This document shows, piece after piece, positions 1 through 5,213 of a stretch of 5,372 bases of DNA. The DNA lies in the NCBI GenBank assembly GCA_963609975.1, contig CAVDMD010000143.1, forward strand, positions 1 through 5,372, read 5' to 3'. The notes beneath the pieces are model-generated. The model saw only the letters and a list, made by a program, of their open reading frames with translations. It did not search any database and was not told the DNA's origin. This stretch comes from UMGS973 sp963609975 (lineage in GTDB: Bacteria; Bacillota; Clostridia; Peptostreptococcales; Anaerovoracaceae). Position numbers and translations under genes: made by a program. Position 1 is the stretch's first letter, and each line of letters starts with the position of its first letter.

Positions 1-215
1 GAACACTCCAGCGCAAACTGACGGAAGAAGATACATCCTTCCAAAAGCAGTTGAATGGAACAAGGGAACTTCTTGCAAAAAATTATATTCGCAGTACCGA
101 AATGAGCAGCGAGGATATCGCTTTCCTGCTTGGGTATCAGGAACTGAATTCATTCCTCAGAGCTTTTTCTATGTGGACAGGGATGAGTATAAGTGAATAC
201 AGAAAGAAAAAGTAA
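1..215 (+). CDS. AraC-family transcriptional regulator, C-terminal fragment (5' end outside window)
   Basis: Seventy residues are visible, in the frame whose first complete codon begins at base 3, ending in TAA at 213-215. They match the DNA-binding end of AraC/XylS regulators. TLQRKLTEEDTSFQ is the typical segment within the first helix-turn-helix region. DIAFLLGYQELNSFLRAF, followed by WTGMSISEYRKKK, is the second helix-turn-helix with the family's conserved G-Y/F, F-x-R-x-F and W-x-G-x-S-x-x-x-Y-R positions. AraC regulators bind promoter DNA in the cytoplasm and usually respond to a ligand through an N-terminal domain, which is not in this window, so the effector and targets cannot be named. 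The TLQRxLxEExTSFQ wording is common in members with an arabinose-binding-like N-terminal domain (known of the family, not seen here). The gene ends at its own terminator and is therefore probably not co-transcribed with the genes to the right. Confidence 0.9.
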   Translation, partial: TLQRKLTEEDTSFQKQLNGTRELLAKNYIRSTEMSSEDIAFLLGYQELNSFLRAFSMWTGMSISEYRKKK

Positions 216-237
216 AAATACAATGTTCGGGTTATTA

Positions 238-260
238 AGAGTCGGGAAACCGGCTTTTTT
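238..260 (+). terminator. Intrinsic terminator of the AraC-family gene
   Basis: GTCGG (241-245) pairs with CCGGC (250-254), with one G-U pair, around a GAAA tetraloop. A run of six T follows at 255-260. Bases 238-240 (AGA) can pair with the first three T and lengthen the stem. It lies 22 bases after the stop codon. The T-run ends exactly where the first 127-bp repeat copy begins. Confidence 0.8.
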
Positions 261-609
261 GTATGTTTCAAAGAAAGCACCTTGAATGTTATCGCACCTT
301 GCGTGCGATATGCGGAAACAGGAATTTTAATTCCGTATATTTCCACTTTTTTTATAACATAGGGAATATCGATTTATAGATATTTCCGTATGTTTCAAAG
401 AAAGCACCTTGAATGTTATCGCACCTTGCGTGCGATATGCGGAAACAGGAATTTTAATTCCGTATATTTCCACTTTTTTTATAACATAGGGAATATCGAT
501 TTATAGATATTTCCGTATGTTTCAAAGAAAGCACCTTGAATGTTATCGCACCTTGCGTGCGATATGCGGAAATAGGAATTTTAATTCCGTATATTTCCAC
601 TTTTTTTAT
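261..609. repeat. Tandem array of a 127-bp intergenic repeat (2.75 copies)
   Basis: Copies run 261-387, 388-514 and 515-609. The first two are identical over all 127 bases. The third matches for 95 bases with one change (C to T at 573), then stops: it lacks the 32-base tail containing AATATC-loop-GATATT. Each copy holds a perfect 8-bp hairpin in which TATCGCAC pairs with GTGCGATA around CTTGC (290-310, 417-437, 544-564), then the near-palindrome GGAATTTTAATTCC, then seven T. The motif TTCCGTAT-R-TTTC occurs both inside the unit and at the copy junctions, so it could have served as a recombination point. On the minus strand, frames stay open across single copies, but 127 is not a multiple of three, the frames begin only at GTG or TTG, and the peptide differs after each junction, so I do not call a gene. 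The whole 216-672 stretch holds only the terminator, this array and the next gene's promoter. Confidence 0.95.
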
Positions 610-638
610 TTTACTTAACCATGCAAAACGTGTATAAT
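610..638 (+). promoter_or_regulatory. Sigma-A-type promoter for the QueG-like gene
   Basis: A consensus -10 TATAAT lies at 633-638. TTTACT at 610-615 serves as a 4-of-6 match to the -35 box, with a 17-base spacer. Transcription would start near 645, giving a leader of about 28 bases. The promoter begins one base after the last repeat copy ends. Confidence 0.7.
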
Positions 639-658
639 AAAAACCATATGGCGGCAAC

Positions 659-666
659 AGAGGTGA
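659..666 (+). promoter_or_regulatory. Ribosome binding site for the QueG-like gene
   Basis: AGAGGTGA is a near-complete anti-16S match, six bases before the ATG at 673. It fixes that ATG as the start. Confidence 0.8.
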
Positions 667-672
667 CAGGAT

Positions 673-1452
673 ATGAAATCGAAGATAAAAAAATGGATAA
701 CCGGCTATATAGGTGAATACGCAAGAAGACCTGAAATCAGTACGGCATGGGGCAAACCCGCCGTCGGATTTGCGGCAGCCGATTCATCGTATATACAGAG
801 CCTGCCCGAAATCATAGGCAGCTCCCACGGGCTTCCGCAGCAGGTAATGCCTGATGCAAAGACAGTAATTGCATACTATGTACCGTTTACAAGAGAACTT
901 GCAAGGTCAAACTGCAATGGTACAGAATACGCCTCGCAGCAGTGGGCTCTGGCCTACGAGCAGACAAACGAGATGTTTGGCAGGCTGAACGCATATATTG
1001 CAGACAGACTCGCCGAATACGGGTACAGGGCGGCAGTACACCCGGCGGCAGGCACATTCGACCACCGGAAACTCGTAAGCGACTGGTCATTTCGTCATTT
1101 TGCATATGCCGCAGGACTTGGCACCTTCGGGATTAACAATATGCTTATTACACCTGAGGGCTGCTGCGGCAGATACAGCACAATAGTTACAAACCTTGAT
1201 GTTGAGGCTGATGAACCGATGCAGGGAGAACTCTGTCTTTACAAGTCAGACGGAAGCTGCGGCATATGTATGAAAAACTGCCCCGCAAATGCTTTTTCGG
1301 AGGCCGGCTATGACAGACACAGATGCTATGAGGTTCTAAGCAGAAATGCACAGATATATATAAATGAGGGCAGTTCATATGAAGGCAGCGAGGGAAGCGA
1401 GGTTTGCGGCAAATGCATCACAGGCTCGCCGTGCGCTTTCTGGCACAGGTAG
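673..1452 (+). CDS. Epoxyqueuosine reductase (QueG)-like double 4Fe-4S protein, short form
   Basis: This 259-residue cytoplasmic protein has the QueG-type core. DWSFRHFAYAAGLGTFGINN (137-156) corresponds to the family's conserved A-G-L-G-x-x-G-x-N segment and is followed by LITPEGCCGRYSTIVTN. A ferredoxin-like region with C188, C196, C199, C203-P, C218, C245, C248 and C254 follows, giving eight cysteines, enough for two 4Fe-4S clusters. Authentic QueG reduces epoxyqueuosine to queuosine in tRNA using cobalamin and is about 350-380 residues long. This protein ends five residues after the last cysteine and so lacks any C-terminal extension or HEAT-type part. No other queuosine gene is nearby. 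I therefore assign family membership but not the tRNA reaction; it could be a redox enzyme on another substrate. It has its own promoter and ribosome site, and an 83-base gap separates it from the next gene. Confidence 0.85.
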   Translation: MKSKIKKWITGYIGEYARRPEISTAWGKPAVGFAAADSSYIQSLPEIIGSSHGLPQQVMPDAKTVIAYYVPFTRELARSNCNGTEYASQQWALAYEQTNEMFGRLNAYIADRLAEYGYRAAVHPAAGTFDHRKLVSDWSFRHFAYAAGLGTFGINNMLITPEGCCGRYSTIVTNLDVEADEPMQGELCLYKSDGSCGICMKNCPANAFSEAGYDRHRCYEVLSRNAQIYINEGSSYEGSEGSEVCGKCITGSPCAFWHR

Positions 1453-1512
1453 AGGCTGCAGGCTTTCACACAAACTTCATTTTCGCATTACCTGGTGTGC
1501 ACCGTAAATATA

Positions 1513-1530
1513 TATAATCAGTACAGGAGA
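1513..1530 (+). promoter_or_regulatory. Possible -10 box and ribosome site ahead of the DUF5685 operon
   Basis: TATAAT at 1513-1518 is a perfect -10 hexamer, but no convincing -35 box sits 16-18 bases upstream. The nearest candidate, TTACCT at 1488, is 19 bases away, so the promoter is uncertain. AGGAGA at 1525-1530 is a good Shine-Dalgarno site five bases before the ATG at 1536. With TATAAT this close to the ATG, the leader would be very short and the ribosome site would be near the transcript's 5' end. Read-through from the QueG-like gene is the alternative. Confidence 0.4.
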
Positions 1531-1535
1531 TTAAA

Positions 1536-2363
1536 ATGTTCGGATATGTGACGGCAAACCGCCCTGAACTTAAAATCAGAGAATTTGACAGATACAGAGC
1601 ATATTACTGCGGGCTCTGCAGAGTCCTCAAAAAGAAATACGGCTTTTGGGGCAGACTGACACTGAATTACGATATGGCGTTTCTTGTCATGCTGCTTTCG
1701 GGACTGTATGAGCCGGGCAGCTGCTGCGAATACAGGAGATGTATTGCGCACCCTGCGGCAAAGCATGAGGAAATCACAAGCGAAGTATCCGAATATGCAG
1801 CTGATATGAACATAGTTCTGACATATTACAACCTGCTTGATGACTGGAAAGACGAACGAAAACTTTCAAAGCTTCTGCTGTCTTTTTTACTCAAAGGCAA
1901 AATAAAAAAAGCCTCTGCGAGGCATCCGGAGAAGTCAGAGCGAATCAGGGAGCTTCTTGACAGACTCTCAGAGCTTGAAGCCTCAGGTGAGGAGAACTTT
2001 GAAGAGCCGTCAGGGGTGTTCGGACAGATAATGGGTGAGATATTTGCATACAGAGAGGACTTCTGGAAAGAGAGGCTTTATGACTGCGGATTTTATCTGG
2101 GGAAATTCATATATCTGCTTGACGCGTACGAGGACATCGAAGATGACCTGAAACAGGGCAGATACAACCCCGCAAAGTCTTTGTACGGGAAACAGGATTT
2201 TGAAAAACAGTGGGAACAGGTGCTTATCGTTAATATAGCGGAATGCACAGGCAGATTTGAACAGCTCCCGATTATAGAGGATGCGGAGATAATGAGAAAC
2301 ATACTCTATTCGGGAGTATGGATAAGATACGAAAAAGCAAAAGCAAGGAGAGAGAATACATAA
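1536..2363 (+). CDS. DUF5685-type protein with two aspartate-rich motifs
   Basis: The protein has 275 residues and no signal peptide, and looks mostly alpha-helical. The N-terminus MFGYVTANRPELKI, the segment YRAYYCGLC (20-28) and LTLNYDMAFL (41-50) match what I recall of DUF5685, a Clostridia family of unknown function. Two acidic motifs stand out. The first is LLDDWKDE (100-107), a DDxxD. The second is D196 then DIEDD (200-204), a DxxxD followed by G208-R209-Y210-N211-P212. The pair resembles the substrate-binding motifs of squalene/phytoene synthases, whose second motif is likewise DxxxD, three residues, then GR. Cysteines C25xxC28 and C63, C64, C69 could bind a metal. The start is supported by AGGAGA five bases upstream. 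The stop overlaps the next gene's ATG (TAATG), which implies translational coupling. Family assignment is from memory; enzymatic activity is inference. Confidence 0.85.
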   Translation: MFGYVTANRPELKIREFDRYRAYYCGLCRVLKKKYGFWGRLTLNYDMAFLVMLLSGLYEPGSCCEYRRCIAHPAAKHEEITSEVSEYAADMNIVLTYYNLLDDWKDERKLSKLLLSFLLKGKIKKASARHPEKSERIRELLDRLSELEASGEENFEEPSGVFGQIMGEIFAYREDFWKERLYDCGFYLGKFIYLLDAYEDIEDDLKQGRYNPAKSLYGKQDFEKQWEQVLIVNIAECTGRFEQLPIIEDAEIMRNILYSGVWIRYEKAKARRENT

Positions 2364-2989
2364 TGAATCCATATCAGGTGCTTGGAGTGGACAGCAGTGC
2401 GACAGACGATGAAATCAAAAAGGCATACAAACAGCTGAGCAAAAAATATCATCCTGACGCCAACATGAACAACCCTAACAAAGAAGCCTACGAGGAAAAA
2501 TTCAAGGAAGTGCAGCAGGCCTATGACATTATTATGAAGCAGAGGTCGGGACAGGACAGCTATCAGGAATTCTGGAACTCATATACCGGACAGCAGCATG
2601 ACAGCACGCAGGAGGAAATGTATCTTAATGCCGCCAGAAACTACATTCAGAACGGCAGATACGACGAGGGTATGAATGTGTTAAACAGCATTGAAAACAA
2701 AACCGCCGAGTGGTATTTCTTAAGATCAAACATATATCTGCGAAAAGGTCAGAAATCAGCGGCCATAGCAGATGCCAAAGCAGCTGCGGCCATGGCTCCG
2801 GGAAATATGAATTATCAGCAGTATCTTTACAGTCTGGAGTATCAGAGCGACCGGTACGGCAGGGCAGGCACGCAATACGGCAGACAGACAGTGTCCGCAA
2901 TTCCATGCAATAATATGTGTCTTGCGCTTGCGCTGTGCAGCTGCTGCACAGGCGGCGGAGGATATATGTTCGTACCTTGTATATGTTAG
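2363..2989 (+). CDS. J-domain (DnaJ-like) protein with TPR region and Cys/Gly-rich tail
   Basis: The 208-residue protein opens with a J domain (about 1-60): MNPYQVLGV, helix II around EIKKAYKQLSKKY, the invariant HPD at 30-32, and helix III KFKEVQQAYDII. J domains stimulate the ATPase of DnaK/Hsp70, so this is probably a co-chaperone. It lacks the Gly/Phe and zinc-finger regions of true DnaJ, which makes it class III. Residues 85-160 look like two TPR-type helical repeats, a likely protein-binding surface. The last 27 residues are unusual: C182, C186, C192, C194, C195, a GGGG run at 197-200, then C206 and C208 at the very end. I choose the ATG at 2363 over one in frame at 2318 because the J domain begins there, AAGGAG lies at 2345-2350, and it forms the TAATG overlap with the DUF5685 gene. 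The SD spacing of 12 bases is long, which fits coupling to upstream translation. Confidence 0.9.
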   Translation: MNPYQVLGVDSSATDDEIKKAYKQLSKKYHPDANMNNPNKEAYEEKFKEVQQAYDIIMKQRSGQDSYQEFWNSYTGQQHDSTQEEMYLNAARNYIQNGRYDEGMNVLNSIENKTAEWYFLRSNIYLRKGQKSAAIADAKAAAAMAPGNMNYQQYLYSLEYQSDRYGRAGTQYGRQTVSAIPCNNMCLALALCSCCTGGGGYMFVPCIC

Positions 2990-2994
2990 GAGGA
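2988..2994 (+). promoter_or_regulatory. Ribosome binding site deciding the start of the zinc-ribbon gene
   Basis: AGGAGGA overlaps the TAG stop of the J-domain gene and lies eight bases before the ATG at 3003. It supports that start over an in-frame ATG at 2922, which would lie inside the J-domain gene and has no ribosome site. Confidence 0.85.
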
Positions 2995-3002
2995 ATATTC
3001 AG

Positions 3003-3416
3003 ATGAGCAGTTTCAAAGACAGGATAAACAGATTTATGCTTGGCAGGAGAGGCATTGATGAATTTGAAAAATTCATAGGAATAGCAGTGCTTGTATTCCT
3101 CGCCCTTTATATATTGCTGCGCAGCGCATTGTGCTACTATATTGTAATCATAGGGATTGTGTACGGCCTTTTCAGACTGTTTTCAACCAACATTCCCAAG
3201 CGATACAGAGAAAACGAAAAATATCTTGAAATAAAAAACAGCTTCACAAAGCCAAAGAAAAAACAGACAGGCGGCAGTGAAGTCCGCAGGTCAGACAGCA
3301 GATACAGGTTTTTTAACTGCCCCGGCTGCGGTCAGAAGATGAGGGCGCCCGAAGGCAAAGGCCGCATCAGGGTAAAATGCCCCGAATGCGGTAAAATATT
3401 TGAAACAGAGGTTTGA
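3003..3416 (+). CDS. Small membrane protein with C-terminal zinc ribbon
   Basis: The protein has 137 residues. A short basic/amphipathic N-terminus (1-22) precedes two closely spaced hydrophobic segments at about 23-39 and 42-60, read as a membrane hairpin. A basic, charged linker (66-102, with KPKKKQ at 83-88) follows. The end is a zinc ribbon: C106-P-G-C109 and C126-P-E-C129, with the intervening APEGKGRIRVKC typical of zinc-ribbon domains. The positive residues after the second helix suggest that both termini are cytoplasmic, which would put the zinc ribbon in the same compartment as the J-domain protein. It lies 13 bases after the J-domain gene with a very strong ribosome site, so it is the last gene of the operon. 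The specific family is not recognised; the zinc could be structural or could serve RNA, DNA or protein binding. Confidence 0.85.
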   Translation: MSSFKDRINRFMLGRRGIDEFEKFIGIAVLVFLALYILLRSALCYYIVIIGIVYGLFRLFSTNIPKRYRENEKYLEIKNSFTKPKKKQTGGSEVRRSDSRYRFFNCPGCGQKMRAPEGKGRIRVKCPECGKIFETEV

Positions 3417-3427
3417 TAAGCAGGTCA

Positions 3428-3464
3428 GAAACGGGAGTGTCAGGGCTCCCGTTTCGCGCATTTT
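3428..3464 (+). terminator. Stem-loop terminator after the three-gene operon
   Basis: GAAACGGGAG (3428-3437) pairs perfectly with CTCCCGTTTC (3446-3455) around an eight-base loop. The T-run (TTTT, 3461-3464) starts five bases after the stem, so termination may be partial. It begins 12 bases after the zinc-ribbon stop codon. Confidence 0.65.
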
Positions 3465-3504
3465 AATACGGTTTTGTTCACCGCAGATAAATTACAGATG
3501 CAGA

Positions 3505-3524
3505 TATAATATTTGAAATAGAGG
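3505..3524 (+). promoter_or_regulatory. -10 box and weak ribosome site ahead of the MFS gene
   Basis: TATAAT at 3505-3510 is a perfect -10, but I see no matching -35 box at the right distance. AGAGG at 3520-3524 is the only Shine-Dalgarno-like sequence and lies 13 bases before the ATG at 3538, which is long. Expression may be low or dependent on an activator. Confidence 0.45.
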
Positions 3525-3537
3525 CAATAATAGATTT

Positions 3538-4956
3538 ATGAGCGGATTTGACAAAAAACAGAAAGCTACGGTAAGCGTAGCGGTAATCACATCATTTATA
3601 ACTACATTTACGGGCAGTGCGCTTAATCTCTCCATACCTGCGCTTAATCAGGAATTTGCAGTGAGCGCTGCGGCCATAGGCTGGATTGTAACAGGATATA
3701 TGCTGACTTTAGCGGTGCTTACCGTACCATTTGGCAGAATAGCGGATCTGACCTCCCGAAAAAGGATACTGGAAACAGGTATGTTCATATTTATGGTATG
3801 TGCGGTGCTGGCGGCTTTTTCATGGAAACTGTGGATACTGATTGCCTTGAGAACTGTGCAGGGCGCGGGCGCTGCGATGATATTTTCGACAAACCACGCA
3901 ATTCTGATCAGTGCGTTTCCTGAAAACGAGAGGGGCAGAGTGCTGGGATATGCGCTTGCTTCGACCTATGTGGGACTTGCTGCAGGCCCTGTAATCGGAG
4001 GCGTTATAAATTATTATCTGGGCTGGCGATTTATATTTGCATTTATTGCTGCGGTGAGTTTTGTTTCGTGGCTTGCCGCATGGAGGAAACTGCCTGATGA
4101 CAGCAGGAGCATATGTGACGGTAAAGCACCTGAACGCGGAGTGTTTGACATTGCAGGCAGCGTGCTGTTTGTACTGGCGGTATTCGGAATAATGTTCGGC
4201 CTTTCAGCATTTTCGGCAGTCAGATATGCATGGGTTATGATTGCGGCAGGTATAGGGCTTGGAGTGATTTTTGCAGTGCATGAAAGCAGGATACAAAATC
4301 CTGTGATTAAGGTGGGGCTTTTCAGAAACAGTCTTGCATACTCTTTTTCAAATGCAGCCGCGTTTCTAAACTACGGTGCAACCTTTGCGATAAGCTATCT
4401 TCTGTCAATATATCTGCAGTCGGTAATGGGATACACCTCGCAGACGGCGGGGCTGATACTAATAGTTCAGCCGGTCATAATGGCGGTACTGTCGCCGTAT
4501 ATGGGCAGGCTGTCAGACAGGATATCGCCGTTTAAGCTTGCAACCTTAGGTATGGGGCTTTGCACCGCAGGACTGTTTATGCTGATATTCATAGGTGAGG
4601 AGGGCAGGCTGTGGTATATAATAGCGGTGCTTGCAGTTACGGGACTTGGATTTGCCATATTCTCATCACCTAATACCAATGCTGTAATGTCCCTTGTCGA
4701 AAAGCAGGACTACGGTGTTGCAACCTCAATACTTGCAACTATGAGATCCATGGGGCATACTACTAGTATGGCGGTGATAACTCTGGTGGTGGGTATGTAT
4801 ATGGGCACATCATCACTTGCAGATGCACAGCCTGCGCTGCTGATAAAGACCATTCGCACTCTGTTTATAATATTTACGGTGCTGTGCGCTGTAGGGGTGT
4901 TCTTTTCTTTTGGAAGAAGAAATGGAGATAAAAAGAAGAATAAAAAACAGGCTTGA
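3538..4956 (+). CDS. MFS transporter, DHA2 (EmrB/QacA-type) 14-helix family
   Basis: The protein has 472 residues, normal for 14-helix drug:proton antiporters. I count 14 hydrophobic segments, near 14-36, 48-66, 78-96, 98-118, 136-156, 164-182, 201-221, 229-247, 268-292, 304-322, 332-351, 358-376, 400-421 and 437-458. MFS motif A appears as GRIADLTSRKRIL (66-78), with a weaker repeat GRLSDRISPFKL in the second half (323-334). RTVQGAGAAM (105-114) corresponds to motif B, and AGPVIGG (149-155) to motif C, the signature of antiporters, followed by WRFIF. It would export a drug or metabolite at the cytoplasmic membrane using the proton gradient; the substrate cannot be read from the sequence. The C-terminus is a lysine-rich cytoplasmic tail. 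No outer-membrane or adaptor partner is present, as expected of a Gram-positive. A terminator separates it from the upstream operon, so it is probably its own unit. Confidence 0.92.
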   Translation: MSGFDKKQKATVSVAVITSFITTFTGSALNLSIPALNQEFAVSAAAIGWIVTGYMLTLAVLTVPFGRIADLTSRKRILETGMFIFMVCAVLAAFSWKLWILIALRTVQGAGAAMIFSTNHAILISAFPENERGRVLGYALASTYVGLAAGPVIGGVINYYLGWRFIFAFIAAVSFVSWLAAWRKLPDDSRSICDGKAPERGVFDIAGSVLFVLAVFGIMFGLSAFSAVRYAWVMIAAGIGLGVIFAVHESRIQNPVIKVGLFRNSLAYSFSNAAAFLNYGATFAISYLLSIYLQSVMGYTSQTAGLILIVQPVIMAVLSPYMGRLSDRISPFKLATLGMGLCTAGLFMLIFIGEEGRLWYIIAVLAVTGLGFAIFSSPNTNAVMSLVEKQDYGVATSILATMRSMGHTTSMAVITLVVGMYMGTSSLADAQPALLIKTIRTLFIIFTVLCAVGVFFSFGRRNGDKKKNKKQA

Positions 4957-5213
4957 ATATATATTACTGTTATGACACAATTGTATTGATGAAAATATAT
5001 ATTAATATACTTTCGGAATCTATAGCTGAATAGGTGCAGCAAACCGGCTGCAAAGTAAAAAAACATAAAATGAACTTTGAAAACAGAATATTATCCTGAA
5101 GAGATGGAAACATGCCATAACAGACAGGAATTTGAGAAAAAAAGGCGTAATTTAAGAAGGCAGCCTGTATAAGCGGTCATCAGTATGATATAATATGGCT
5201 GTTGATCAACAAA
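4957..5213. other. Intergenic stretch with no recognisable gene
   Basis: The first 60 bases are AT-rich. TGCAGC (5035-5040) can pair with GCTGCA (5047-5052), but no T-run follows on either strand, so I do not call it a terminator. A TATAAT lies at 5189-5194 without a good -35. TGTTGATCAACA at 5200-5211 is a perfect 12-base palindrome just beyond the stop of the minus-strand gene. Open frames here are 31 codons or less and have no ribosome site. The left end of an insertion element may lie in this stretch, but I cannot place its boundary. Confidence 0.5.

Noticed and set aside
261..609. CRISPR array
   Set aside because: The period is 127 bases and the inter-copy segments are identical rather than unique, so there is no repeat-spacer structure.
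137..657. Two minus-strand reading frames inside the repeat array that share a stretch beginning EIYGIKIP
   Set aside because: They are the same repeat read twice. The unit is 127 bases, so the frame shifts between copies. They begin only at GTG or TTG with no ribosome site, and one overlaps the AraC-family gene and its terminator.
2318..2362. N-terminal extension of the J-domain protein from the ATG at 2318
   Set aside because: It would add 15 basic residues before a J domain that normally starts at the MNPYQVLGV position. The ATG at 2363 has AAGGAG upstream and the TAATG coupling.
2922..3002. N-terminal extension of the zinc-ribbon protein from the ATG at 2922
   Set aside because: It overlaps the Cys-rich tail of the J-domain gene, has no ribosome site, and a near-perfect AGGAGGA precedes the ATG at 3003.
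5035..5052. TGCAGC/GCTGCA hairpin as a terminator for the MFS gene
   Set aside because: The stem is only 6 bp, it lies 78 bases past the stop codon, and it is followed by an A-rich rather than a T-rich run.
5076..5171. Small plus-strand frame with a TTG start reading to QPV, about 31 codons
   Set aside because: It has no ribosome site, no recognisable similarity and a weak start codon.
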